This document shows positions 17,751 through 26,688 of a stretch of DNA of 64,000 bases, piece by piece (positions within the stretch are counted from its first letter, which is position 1; each line of letters starts with the position of its first letter). Source of the DNA: Flavimobilis marinus (lineage in GTDB: Bacteria; Actinomycetota; Actinomycetes; Actinomycetales; Cellulomonadaceae); assembly GCF_900113055.1 (NCBI RefSeq), contig NZ_FONZ01000002.1, positions 732,484-796,483 on the forward strand, written 5' to 3'. Position numbers and translations under genes: made by a program. The notes beneath the pieces are model-generated. The model was not told the DNA's origin. It was given only the letters and a program-made list of their open reading frames with translations, and did no database searches.

Positions 17751-18992
17751 ATGACGACCCGTACGCCCTGCGATCCCTTGGTCGAGCGATGGGCAGACGC
17801 GGTGCTCGTGGTCGCTCGCCCCACCGGTCACCTCGAGCCCGCCGAGGTCGCCGCCGCGCTCGCCGCCCGCCGCGTCGTCGCCGCGGTGCAGGAGGGAACG
17901 GTGTACGCACGACCCGGGACCGTCGCGGTGCACGTGGGCATCGAGCGCGGGGCACGGTCGGCCGGCACAGCCCGCGTGGCGCTCGACGACCACGGCACAC
18001 CCTCCCCCGGCCCCACCCGTCACGAGCTCGCCGGCCTCCTCGCCGCGGACCTCCAGGCGGACGTCACCGTCGGCGGGCGCCTCGTCGTCGGCCCGGACGG
18101 GCGCCAGCGCCGCGCCCCGCGGGACGGCGGACGCGAGCCCGCCGCGTGCCGCACCATCTACGCGTGGCGTGCGGACCAGTACGCGACCCACACCCTCCTC
18201 CCCCTCGCGACCCGCCTCGGCGTCCCCGTGAGTCACGTCGAGACGGCAGGATGGATCGTGGCCTGGCCAACGGAGCCGACCGCGACACTCGAACCACGGC
18301 CGGGGTTTGGTCGGAGCCACGAGCCGTGGTTCATCGGCTGGCGCATGGGCGACGAGCACGGTCTCGTGGCGAAGCGTCCCGGCGAGCGCAGGTTCGTCGC
18401 GGCCGCGTCCCCGTCGATGCGTCCGGTCGGGTCCATGGCACACACGGAAGCGAGCCATCTCGCGGCACTCCTGGCGGAGCCCGCGCGGTGGAACGGCGCC
18501 GAGCCTGGCGTGCGTGCCGCGAGCCTGCGGGAGCACGGCCCGGCCATCCCACCCGCCCTCGACGACGCAGCCCTCGACGATCCCGCACGGCTGCTGCCGG
18601 CGGCAAGCAGACATCTGGGCCTCCCCCGGGTCGCGCTCGAGGTGCTCGACGGCGCCGCTCCTCAGGACGTCGCACAGACCGTGCCGGCGCGCCGCGGTCA
18701 GGTCGGTGCGGCCGCCGCGGGCATCGCGGCGGTCATGCTGGACCGCCCGCGGGGCACCGGTCCGCTCGCCCAGCTGCGTCTGCTCTTCTGGGAGGTTCCC
18801 CTCCTGCGGCTCGCCCTCGGCACCGCCGTCCTGCTCCTCGGCGCGATGCTCGTGGCGAACCAGCGCACGGGCCAGGTGACGTTCGGCGCGCTCGAGTGGG
18901 CGATGGCCGTGCTGTTCGTGGTCTACGGCACCGGGACGATCGTGACGGGGACCGCGCTGCTCGTGCGTCGCCGGCGCCGCACTCGCAACTAG
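17751..18992 (+). CDS. Unknown 413-residue protein with two C-terminal membrane segments
   Basis: It starts at ATG 17751. The N-terminal 330 residues are soluble and lack any motif I can name. The protein ends with two hydrophobic helices (about residues 338-362 and 375-402) and the basic tail RRRRRTRN, so the large domain is probably exposed on one membrane face. No signal peptide is seen; by the positive-inside rule the tail and the N-terminal domain are cytoplasmic. The gene shares a promoter gap with the divergent small lipoprotein and converges with a DUF488 gene, leaving 4 bp. Confidence 0.65.
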   Translation: MTTRTPCDPLVERWADAVLVVARPTGHLEPAEVAAALAARRVVAAVQEGTVYARPGTVAVHVGIERGARSAGTARVALDDHGTPSPGPTRHELAGLLAADLQADVTVGGRLVVGPDGRQRRAPRDGGREPAACRTIYAWRADQYATHTLLPLATRLGVPVSHVETAGWIVAWPTEPTATLEPRPGFGRSHEPWFIGWRMGDEHGLVAKRPGERRFVAAASPSMRPVGSMAHTEASHLAALLAEPARWNGAEPGVRAASLREHGPAIPPALDDAALDDPARLLPAASRHLGLPRVALEVLDGAAPQDVAQTVPARRGQVGAAAAGIAAVMLDRPRGTGPLAQLRLLFWEVPLLRLALGTAVLLLGAMLVANQRTGQVTFGALEWAMAVLFVVYGTGTIVTGTALLVRRRRRTRN

Positions 18993-18996
18993 GGCC

Positions 18997-19533
18997 TCAC
19001 TCGGGCGCACCGTCCCAGACAAGGCTGCCGTCGGGCAGGCGCCGCGCGCCCGACGACGGAGCGTGCGCCGTCGTGCGTCCGCCGGGCATCAGGTGGGTGA
19101 CCTGCGCGTCCCGGCCGAGCACCGCGACATCGGCGATCACGCGCCGGTGGCAGCGCCACCAGACGCTCTCCGAGCACATGATCGCGGTCGGGACCTCGTC
19201 GGCCTGCGCGAGGAGGGCGTCGAGCGCGGCCGAGAACTCCGGGGTGCGCGTGTAGGCGGCGTAGGCCTGGAATGCCGCCACGCGCCACCAGGTGTCGACC
19301 ACCGGCTCGTCCTTGGGGAGGGTCCGGCGTCCGCCGAGGTCCGGCGCCCACACGTACTCGACGCCTGCGTCGGGCAGCCAGTTCGGCAGCACGTCGCGGC
19401 TGACCGCGTGGTTCGTGCGGCTGCCGGGGAACCGCCGGACGTCGACGAGCCGGCGGACGTCGGCCGTCGCGAGCTGGGCGAGCAACCCGTCCTCGTCGAG
19501 CCGACCGTGACCCAGGGTCCAGAGCGCAACCAT
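18997..19533 (-). CDS. DUF488-family protein
   Basis: The 178-residue product starts at ATG 19533 with the family opening LWTLGHG. Other markers are VDVRRFPGSRTN (about 30-41) and the C-terminal metal- or thiol-type motif CSESVWWRCHR (about 125-135). DUF488 proteins are widespread and uncharacterised; the paired Cys and CHR motif suggests a redox or metal role. It stands alone, leftward, followed by the convergent gene for the unknown membrane protein. A repeat cluster lies upstream of its start. Confidence 0.85.
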   Translation of the reverse strand: MVALWTLGHGRLDEDGLLAQLATADVRRLVDVRRFPGSRTNHAVSRDVLPNWLPDAGVEYVWAPDLGGRRTLPKDEPVVDTWWRVAAFQAYAAYTRTPEFSAALDALLAQADEVPTAIMCSESVWWRCHRRVIADVAVLGRDAQVTHLMPGGRTTAHAPSSGARRLPDGSLVWDGAPE

Positions 19534-19626
19534 CCCTCGTTCCTAGCACCGCCCACCCGCCCCAGCCACCGCTGCTGCCCGCGGCCCGCCGCCCGGCCGT
19601 GCGCAACCCCCGCCACCAGGATTCCG

Positions 19627-19700
19627 CGACTTCGTCACTTTGCCCGCGACTTCGTGAATTCAAACTGACGAAGTCGGGAGCAAACTCACGAAGTCGCGGG
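19627..19700. repeat. Interleaved direct/inverted repeat cluster
   Basis: Four copies of a CGACTTCGT core lie within 74 bp. Two are forward (19627-19637 and 19643-19657) and two reversed (19666-19678 and 19686-19700). Arm 1 pairs with arm 3 (TGACGAAGTCG) and arm 2 pairs with arm 4 (TCACGAAGTCGCGGG, 15 bp perfect), so the two stems interleave in pseudoknot-like order. The region is AT-richer than its surroundings. It resembles a small dispersed intergenic element; no coding sequence is present. Confidence 0.75.
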
Positions 19701-19701
19701 A

Positions 19702-19777
19702 GCCGGCAGCGCGGCAGCCGGCGGCGCGCCAGCCAGCAGCGCGGCGGCCGGCGGCGCGGCAGGCGCCGGCAGCAAGG
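19702..19777. repeat. Degenerate GC-rich tandem repeat
   Basis: About 75 bp of imperfect tandem units built on GCGGCAGCCGGC/GCGGCGGCCGGC directly follow the inverted-repeat cluster and end just before the ABC ATPase stop codon. No gene is seen. It may also damp readthrough from the ABC operon. Confidence 0.6.
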
Positions 19778-19783
19778 CTGGGG

Positions 19784-20938
19784 TCACGCGCGGGGCAGCA
19801 CCGCGAGCGCCGGCGCACCGCCGATCCGCACCTGCACCGCTGCCCCGACCGTCAGCACCGAGGCCTCGTCGACGCGGAGCTGGCTCGTGACCAGCGCACC
19901 ACTCGCCATCCGCGCCTGGACCCGTGCGTGCGACCCGAGGTACGACACCGCCACCACGCGTGCGTCCGCGCCGCCGACGGGGGCCTCGTCCGGGAGCAGC
20001 AGCCGGACGTCCTCCGGGCGCACCAGCACGTCGACGTCACCGCGCTCGCTCCCGGGCAGCAGAGTCACGACGCCGACGCCGGGCACGACGGCGGTCTCGG
20101 CCGCCGCCCGGGCCGGGAGCCGGTTGGTCGTCCCGACGAACTCGGCGACGAACGCCGACGCCGGGCGCTCATACACGTCCTGCGGGGCGCCCAGCTGGGC
20201 GACCTTGCCGTGCGCCATGATTGCGACGGTGTCGGCGACCGCGAGGGCCTCCTCCTGGTCGTGGGTGACGAACACCGTGGTGATGCCGACCTCCGTCTGG
20301 ATGCGCCGGATCTCCTCGCGCAGCTGCACACGGACCTTGGCGTCGAGGGCGGACAGCGGCTCGTCCAGCAGGAGCACCGAGGGCTGCACGGCGAGGGCGC
20401 GGGCGAGGGCCACCCGCTGCTGCTGCCCGCCGGAGAGCTGGTGGGCGTAGCGGTCGCGGTGCGCGCCCAGGCCGACGAGCTCGAGGTGGTGGTCGACCGT
20501 CCGCGCCCGGGCTGCCCGGGCCACCCCGCGCAGCTCGAGGGCGAACGCGACGTTCTGCGCGACGGTCATGTGCGGCATCAGCGAGTAGGCCTGGAAGACC
20601 ATGGCCATGTCCCTCCGGTGCGCCGGGACGTCGGCGACCTCGCGTCCACCCACCCGGATGGAACCGGCGTCGATGTCCTCGAGGCCCGCGAGAGCGCGCA
20701 GCGCGGTGGTCTTACCGCACCCGCTCGGGCCGAGCAGAGCGAGCAGCTCCCCCGGGGCGGCAGTGAGGCACAGGTCGTCCAGGGCCCGGACATCGCCAAA
20801 CGCGCGGGTCACGTGCTCGAGCTGGACGGGCTGAGCCGCGGCGGCGGCAGCGCCGGCGCGGGGCTGCGATCGGTTCGCGGGACGCGGGCTGCGGGACGTG
20901 CGCCGCTCGCGGCGGTGGTCGGTGAGTACAGCGATCAT
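19784..20938 (-). CDS. ABC importer ATP-binding subunit (PotA/FbpC type)
   Basis: The 384-residue protein has an N-terminal ATPase with Walker A GPSGCGKT (about 73-80), Q-loop VFQAYSL, signature LSGGQQQR, Walker B VLLLDEPLSALD and switch His (VTHDQEEA). A C-terminal TOBE-like regulatory domain follows. This layout is typical of importers of polyamines, iron or phosphonates. The first 35 residues are Arg/Ala-rich and probably disordered, so an internal start is possible. ATG 20938 overlaps the upstream permease stop (ATGA). It is the last gene of a four-gene importer operon. Confidence 0.92.
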   Translation of the reverse strand: MIAVLTDHRRERRTSRSPRPANRSQPRAGAAAAAAQPVQLEHVTRAFGDVRALDDLCLTAAPGELLALLGPSGCGKTTALRALAGLEDIDAGSIRVGGREVADVPAHRRDMAMVFQAYSLMPHMTVAQNVAFALELRGVARAARARTVDHHLELVGLGAHRDRYAHQLSGGQQQRVALARALAVQPSVLLLDEPLSALDAKVRVQLREEIRRIQTEVGITTVFVTHDQEEALAVADTVAIMAHGKVAQLGAPQDVYERPASAFVAEFVGTTNRLPARAAAETAVVPGVGVVTLLPGSERGDVDVLVRPEDVRLLLPDEAPVGGADARVVAVSYLGSHARVQARMASGALVTSQLRVDEASVLTVGAAVQVRIGGAPALAVLPRA

Positions 20939-21864
20939 GAGGCGGTCACTCCTGGAGCGTGGGGGCGGGTGGGGCGCGACCGGGACATGAGCAGGTCGAC
21001 GACGACGAGCAGCACGGTCGTGCCGACGAGGGCCAGGAAGGCCATGGCGGCGGCGACCTGGCTGTCCGAGAGGTTGATCTGGAACAGGGCGGTCTGCAGG
21101 TTGTCCCGGGCGAGGATGCGGGCGAGCGTGAACTCACCGAGGACGACGGCCACGCTGAGGAAGCACGCGGAGACGATGGCCGAGCGGATGTTCGGGGCGA
21201 CGACCCGGACGAGCACAACCCACCAGCTCGCCCCGAAGCTCCGCGCGGCCTCGGACAGGGTGACGAGGTCGATCGAGCGCAGGCCCGCCGCGAGCGCCCG
21301 GTAGGCGAAGGGCAGCACGAGGATCACGTACGCGAACGACAGCCAGATGGTCGACGAGTCGAGCACGCGCGTCGAGATCACCCGGTACACCGGGGCGAGC
21401 CCGACGACGAGCACCACCGCGGGGATCGTCAGCGGCAGCAGGCAGACGAGCTCGAGGGCGCGCCCGAGCCGCGGCCGGCGCAGCTGCACCCAGACCATCG
21501 TGGGCAGGAGGAGCACGAGCATGAGCGTGACGGTGATCGCGCACATGACGAGCGAGTTCGTCAGTCCTGTCCACAGCGGCGCGAGGGTCTGGTACTCGCT
21601 CGTGCGGCCAGAGACGATCTTGCGCCAGGCGTCGAGGTCGACGGCGCCCGTGAGCGGGTACCGCACCGAGAACTCGAGCAGCGCGACGATCGGCAGCGCA
21701 AGGAGCGTGAGCGAGACGCCCAGCACCACTCGGCGCAGCCATCGCTGGCGTGCGCGGCGCCGGGCTGCATGGCGGGTGCCGGTCGGCACGGCGGCGGCTG
21801 CCGACGGTGCGCTCGCCGGCGGCACGGCCGCCACGGGAGCCTGAGTGGCCACCTGTGCGCTCAT
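20935..21864 (-). CDS. ABC importer permease, second subunit
   Basis: The 309-residue inner-membrane protein has about six hydrophobic segments. The EAA motif SEAARSFGASWWVVLVRVVAPNI contacts the ATPase. It has a disordered Ala/Pro-rich N-terminus of about 30 residues. It pairs with the permease gene just upstream, with which it overlaps by 4 bp (ATGA), and is followed by the ATPase with the same overlap. It is of the PotC/ThiP-like class II family. Confidence 0.92.
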   Translation of the reverse strand: MSAQVATQAPVAAVPPASAPSAAAAVPTGTRHAARRRARQRWLRRVVLGVSLTLLALPIVALLEFSVRYPLTGAVDLDAWRKIVSGRTSEYQTLAPLWTGLTNSLVMCAITVTLMLVLLLPTMVWVQLRRPRLGRALELVCLLPLTIPAVVLVVGLAPVYRVISTRVLDSSTIWLSFAYVILVLPFAYRALAAGLRSIDLVTLSEAARSFGASWWVVLVRVVAPNIRSAIVSACFLSVAVVLGEFTLARILARDNLQTALFQINLSDSQVAAAMAFLALVGTTVLLVVVDLLMSRSRPTRPHAPGVTAS

Positions 21865-22733
21865 GCGGCGGCCCACCCGGAGCTCCGGCGCTGCAGCCAG
21901 GCGTGCAGCGTCATCACGACGCCGACCACGGCGATCATCCCGAGCGCGAGCGCCTGGGCGTAGGAGTCCATGCCCGTGTTGTTCTCGTTGCGGATCGCGG
22001 ACTCGATCGCCATCGGCACGATCACGGTCTGCTGGGAGATGAGCGCGGCGGCCGTGGCGAACGCGGAGAACGCGTTGGCGAACAGCAGCAGGAAGCTGCC
22101 CAGGAAGCTGGGGGCGAGCAGCGGGCCGGCCACGCGCCGCCAGTACTGCGCGGTCGTGCCGCCCATCGTCGTCGTCGCCTCGCGCCACTGCGGGCGCAGG
22201 CCGTCGACGGCGGGCAGGAAGACCACGACCATCAGTGGCACCTGGAAGTAGCAGTACACGAGCACCAGACCCGTCATGCTGGACAGCAGTCCGGGCGACA
22301 CGGCGACGTCGAGCTGCTCGCGCAGGAGCCGCGTGACCAAGCCGTTGGCGCCGAGCACCGCGACGAACGCGAACGCGAGCATGACTCCGCCGAACTGGGC
22401 GAGCACCGAGACGAACGCGGTCACCACCCGGCGGGTGACGCTGCCGTCGGGCGCGGTGGACAGGGCGTAGGCGATCACCGCCCCGAGCACCGCGCCCACC
22501 GCGGCGGTGAGCGCCGACAGCCACACCGAGGTCCAGAACACCTGCGCCGTCCGGGGCGTGAGCGCGGCACGGATCCCGTCGAGCGAGAACGCACCGTCCG
22601 GCCCCGTGAGGGCGCCGACGACGACGAGCGCCGTCGGGAGCAGCAGGAATAGCCCGGTGTAGGCGAAGAACGGCCACGCCCCGGCCGTGCGGAGCACGGC
22701 GCGGGGCAGGCGCAGCGGCGCGGTGAGCGTCAT
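21861..22733 (-). CDS. ABC importer permease, first subunit
   Basis: The 290-residue permease has six predicted membrane segments and a recognisable EAA loop (WREATTTMGGTTAQYWRRVAGPLL). It is of the PotB type. The ATG at 22733 overlaps the TGA of the binding-protein gene by one base, and its own stop overlaps the second permease start. All four transport genes are therefore tightly coupled. Confidence 0.92.
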   Translation of the reverse strand: MTLTAPLRLPRAVLRTAGAWPFFAYTGLFLLLPTALVVVGALTGPDGAFSLDGIRAALTPRTAQVFWTSVWLSALTAAVGAVLGAVIAYALSTAPDGSVTRRVVTAFVSVLAQFGGVMLAFAFVAVLGANGLVTRLLREQLDVAVSPGLLSSMTGLVLVYCYFQVPLMVVVFLPAVDGLRPQWREATTTMGGTTAQYWRRVAGPLLAPSFLGSFLLLFANAFSAFATAAALISQQTVIVPMAIESAIRNENNTGMDSYAQALALGMIAVVGVVMTLHAWLQRRSSGWAAA

Positions 22734-23881
22734 CAGCCGACCGTGGCGTCCCACTCGGCCGCGAGGGTCGTGTTGATGGCCGCGGCCTGGTCGGTGCTGG
22801 GCGTCTGCGGGGTCCCGACGACCTCGGGGAGCGCCGACGCCGCGTCGGGGTCGAGGGTGCCCTCGGTCTCCATCCAGTCGTACAGCACCGGCCGGGCGCC
22901 CCCGGCGAGCCAGAGGTTCTGGGCCTCGGGCGAGAACAGGAACTCCTGCCACAGCCGGGCGGCCGCGGGGTGCGGGGCGTCCTTGCTGATCGCCTGGTTG
23001 TAGAAGGAGACGATCTCGCCGCCCTCGGGGACGAAGACCTTCCACTCGACGCCCTTGGCCGCGAGGCGCTCCTGGGTGGAAAGCTGGTTGTAGGACCAGT
23101 CGAAGACGACGCCGTGCTCGCCCGCGTCGATCGTCCCGGCGGTGACGTCCTTGAGGTTCAGCGTGCCGGCGCCCGCGAGGTCGCGGAACAGATCCAGGCC
23201 GGGCTGGACGTCGTCGAACGTGCCGCCTGCGACCGCGTTGGCCATGAGGAAGCCGCTGAACGCCGCGCCGGCCTCCGCGGGCTTGCCGTTGAGGGCGACC
23301 GTGCCGGCGAGCTTCGGGTCCGTGAGCTGGTCGAGGGAAGTGATCTCACCGAGCTTCGTGGCGTTGTAGCCGACGCTCATGATGCCCGTGTAGTCGTTGA
23401 CCCACAGTCCCGTGGGCTCCTTGTTCTCGTCCGGGATGTGCTCCCAGGTCTCGACCTGGTACGGCGCGAAGTAGTGGGTCGACTCGAGCGCGACGTTCGT
23501 GCCGAGGTCGAAGACGTCGGGCGCCTGGTCGGTCCCCCGGTTCGCGTCCGCCGCAGCGATCTCCTCCTTGGAGGAGGCGTCGGGCAGGATCGAGTTCACG
23601 GTGATGCCGTACTTGTCTGCGAACGCCGCCTTGAGGGCACCGTAGTTGGCCCAGTCGTCGGGCAGCGCGATCACGTTCAGCGTGCCCTCGGCCTTGGCCG
23701 CCTCGACCAGCGCCTCCATGCCACCGAGGTCGGCGGCGGACGTCGCCGTCGCCGCGGCCGAGGTGCTGCCACCGGCGGTCTTCGCGGCGTCGTCGGCCTC
23801 CGCGTTGGTGCCGCAGCCCGCGAGGGCGAGGCTCATCGAAACCGCGAGCGCGGTCACGGCCCACTTCGTGTGCACTGACAT
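22733..23881 (-). CDS. ABC importer substrate-binding lipoprotein
   Basis: The 382-residue extracytoplasmic solute-binding protein starts at ATG 23881 with a signal peptide and lipobox LALAGC (about 18-23). The mature part has PotD/AfuA-like (type 2 periplasmic) features: VIALPDDWANYG opening the first lobe, APDVFDLGTNVA, and a hinge near GVVFDWSYNQLS. Related binding proteins take up polyamines, ferric iron, thiamine or 2-aminoethylphosphonate; I cannot choose between these. It heads the operon. The 180 bp upstream holds the promoter and is shared with the divergent helicase gene. Confidence 0.9.
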   Translation of the reverse strand: MSVHTKWAVTALAVSMSLALAGCGTNAEADDAAKTAGGSTSAAATATSAADLGGMEALVEAAKAEGTLNVIALPDDWANYGALKAAFADKYGITVNSILPDASSKEEIAAADANRGTDQAPDVFDLGTNVALESTHYFAPYQVETWEHIPDENKEPTGLWVNDYTGIMSVGYNATKLGEITSLDQLTDPKLAGTVALNGKPAEAGAAFSGFLMANAVAGGTFDDVQPGLDLFRDLAGAGTLNLKDVTAGTIDAGEHGVVFDWSYNQLSTQERLAAKGVEWKVFVPEGGEIVSFYNQAISKDAPHPAAARLWQEFLFSPEAQNLWLAGGARPVLYDWMETEGTLDPDAASALPEVVGTPQTPSTDQAAAINTTLAAEWDATVG

Positions 23882-24065
23882 GCGGGGTGGTCCTCCATCG
23901 GTCGCGCCGTCGTCGTGACGGCGTCCTCCGCACGGCGCCGAGCGCCGGGCACGACCTCGATGAGGCCGTTGCCGTCAGCGTGGCGCGGCGCGCTGACGTG
24001 CAGGGATGCATCGCACGTCGGCCCGGTGAACACCGCGTGACGACTTGCTGGGAGGATGGGCGGTG

Positions 24066-26669
24066 ATGAATGCCTCCCTGACTGCCGCCCTGCCCGCCTC
24101 CCCCGACCCGGACGCGCTGTTCGACGCGTTCACGGGCTGGGCCGAAGGCCGTGGGCTCACGCTGTACCCGGCGCAGTCCGAGGCGCTCATGGAGCTCGTC
24201 AGCGGCTCGCACGTCATCCTCAGCACGCCGACGGGCTCGGGCAAGTCGCTCGTCGCGACGGGGGCTCACTTCGCCGCCCTCGCCGCGCACCGGGCCGGCA
24301 CGGGCGGCCGCACCTACTACACGGCCCCGCTCAAGGCGCTCGTGAGCGAGAAGTTCTTCGCCCTGGTCGAGGCTTTCGGCTCGGAGAACGTGGGCATGAT
24401 GACCGGCGACTCGGCGGTGAACCCGGACGCCCCGATCATCTGCTGCACCGCGGAGATCCTCGCGAACATCGCGCTGCGCGACGGCGCGACCCGCACGGGG
24501 CCGGACGCGATCGCCCAGGTCGTCATGGACGAGTTCCACTTCTATGCCGACCCACAGCGCGGCTGGGCGTGGCAGGTGCCGCTGCTCGAGCTCCCGGACA
24601 CGCAGTTCCTGCTCATGAGCGCGACGCTCGGGGACACCACAACCTTCCGCGAGGACCTCGAGAAGCGCACGGGCACGGCCGTCGCCGAGGTCACGAGCGC
24701 CCAGCGCCCGGTCCCGCTCCAGTTCGACTACGTCGTCGAGCCGCTGACCGAGGTGCTCGAGGAGCTCGTCAACACCCACCGCGCGCCGGTGTACGTCGTG
24801 CACTTCACCCAGAAGGACGCGGTCGAGCGCGCGCAGTCGCTGCTCAGCACCCCCGTGGCCACGCGCGCCGAGCGGGACGCGATCGCCACCGAGCTCGGCG
24901 CGTTCCGGTTCACCAGCGGGTTCGGCCGGTCGCTGAGCAAGTTCCTGCGGCACGGCGTCGGCGTGCACCACGCGGGGATGCTGCCCAAGTACCGCCGCGT
25001 GGTGGAACGCCTCACCCAGCAGGGCCTGCTGAAGGTCGTGTGCGGCACCGACACCCTGGGCGTGGGCATCAACGTGCCGATCCGCACCGTGCTGTTCACG
25101 TCGCTGGTGAAGTACGACGGCGAGCGCATGCGCCACCTCTCGGCCCGCGAGTTCCACCAGATCGCCGGCCGCGCCGGGCGCGCCGGGTTCGACACCGTGG
25201 GCGACGTGCTCGTCATGGCCCCGGACCACGTCGTCGAGAACCGCAAGCTGCTGGCCAAGGCGGGCGACGACCCGAAGAAGCTCAAGAAGATCGTCCGGAA
25301 GAAGGCCCCCGAGGGCTCGGTCAACTGGACCGACAAGACTTTCGAGCGCCTGCGCGACGCCGACCCGGAGCCACTGAGCAGCCACTTCACCGTCAACCAC
25401 GCGATGGTGCTCAACGTGCTCGCGCGCACGCGCACCGCGGGCGGCGACCCGGTCGACGCGATGCGCCACCTGCTCACCACCAACCACGACAACGAGGCCG
25501 CCAAGGCCCGGCACGTCCGCCAGACGTTCCGCATCTACCGCTCACTGCGCCAGGCAGGCATCGTCGAGCGCGTCGCGCACCCCGGGCCCGGCGAGCCCCG
25601 CGTGCGCCTCGTCGTCGACCTCCCCCGGGACTTCGCGCTCAACCAGCCGTTGTCCCCGTTCGCCCTCGCGGCCCAGGAGCTCCTCGACGTCGATGCCCCC
25701 ACCCACGCGCTCGACGTCGTCTCGGTGATCGAGGCGACGCTCAGCGACCCGCGCCAGGTGCTGTACGCCCAGGAGCGCGCCGCCCGCGGCGAGGCGATCG
25801 GCGCCATGAAGGCCGAGGGCTACGACTACGACGAGCGCATGGCCGCGCTCGAGGACGTGAGCTGGCCCAAGCCGCTGATCGACCTCCTGGAGCCGGCCTT
25901 CGCGAGCTACAAGCGCACCAACCCGTGGGTCGCGGACCACGAGCTCGCCCCGAAGTCCGTGGTGCGGGACATGGTCGAGCGCGCGCAGACGTTCGCGGAG
26001 TTCGTCTCCCGCTTCCAGCTCGACCGCACCGAGGGCGTGCTGCTGCGCTACCTGGCCGACGCGTACCGAGCGATGCGTCAGACCGTGGCCGCGGAGCACC
26101 GCACCGAGGAGGTCGAGGAGATCACCGAGTGGCTCGGCGAGCTCGTGCGCGGCGTCGACTCGAGCCTGCTCGACGAGTGGGAGCGCCTGTCCAACCCGGT
26201 GGACGACGACGCGGACGACCTGGTCGGGGACGGTCCCCTGAGCGGGGCGGGGGCCGAGGCTCCCGCACGCCCGGTCACCGGCAACCCGCGCGCCTTCCGG
26301 GTGCTGCTGCGCAACGCCCTGTTCCGGCGCGTCGAGCTCGCGTCCCGCGAGGCGTACTCGACTCTCGGGTCCCTCGACGGGGCGGCCGGCTGGGGCTCGG
26401 ACGAGTGGCGAGACGCCCTCGACCCGATGTTCGAGCACTACGGTGACGACGCGATCGGGTTCGGGCCGTCCGCCCGGTCACCGCGGCTGCTCCAGATCAC
26501 CGAGGGCGTCGACGGCAACCCCCGCCTGTGGTCGGTGCGTCAGGTCCTCGAGGACCCGGACGGCGACCTCGACTGGGGCTTCGACGCGCTGGTCGACCTT
26601 GACGCGTCCGACGAGGCCGGCGAGGTCGTCCTCCAGATCACCGCGGTCGGCCCCCTCCCCACCACCTGA
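24066..26669 (+). CDS. DEAD/DEAH-box helicase with DUF3516 C-terminal domain
   Basis: The 867-residue superfamily 2 helicase has motif I STPTGSGKS (about 54-62), motif II DEFH, motif III MSATLGD and motif VI HQIAGRAGRAGFD. The large C-terminal region matches the DUF3516 part found in actinobacterial proteins of this type. The RNA/DNA helicase family Ski2/HelY is a distant relative. It should unwind nucleic acid using ATP; the substrate is unknown. ATG 24066 lies 10 bp after GGGAGG; a GTG three bases earlier is equally possible. It is monocistronic. Confidence 0.92.
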   Translation: MNASLTAALPASPDPDALFDAFTGWAEGRGLTLYPAQSEALMELVSGSHVILSTPTGSGKSLVATGAHFAALAAHRAGTGGRTYYTAPLKALVSEKFFALVEAFGSENVGMMTGDSAVNPDAPIICCTAEILANIALRDGATRTGPDAIAQVVMDEFHFYADPQRGWAWQVPLLELPDTQFLLMSATLGDTTTFREDLEKRTGTAVAEVTSAQRPVPLQFDYVVEPLTEVLEELVNTHRAPVYVVHFTQKDAVERAQSLLSTPVATRAERDAIATELGAFRFTSGFGRSLSKFLRHGVGVHHAGMLPKYRRVVERLTQQGLLKVVCGTDTLGVGINVPIRTVLFTSLVKYDGERMRHLSAREFHQIAGRAGRAGFDTVGDVLVMAPDHVVENRKLLAKAGDDPKKLKKIVRKKAPEGSVNWTDKTFERLRDADPEPLSSHFTVNHAMVLNVLARTRTAGGDPVDAMRHLLTTNHDNEAAKARHVRQTFRIYRSLRQAGIVERVAHPGPGEPRVRLVVDLPRDFALNQPLSPFALAAQELLDVDAPTHALDVVSVIEATLSDPRQVLYAQERAARGEAIGAMKAEGYDYDERMAALEDVSWPKPLIDLLEPAFASYKRTNPWVADHELAPKSVVRDMVERAQTFAEFVSRFQLDRTEGVLLRYLADAYRAMRQTVAAEHRTEEVEEITEWLGELVRGVDSSLLDEWERLSNPVDDDADDLVGDGPLSGAGAEAPARPVTGNPRAFRVLLRNALFRRVELASREAYSTLGSLDGAAGWGSDEWRDALDPMFEHYGDDAIGFGPSARSPRLLQITEGVDGNPRLWSVRQVLEDPDGDLDWGFDALVDLDASDEAGEVVLQITAVGPLPTT

Positions 26670-26688
26670 CGCCCCGGCGAGTGCCCAC

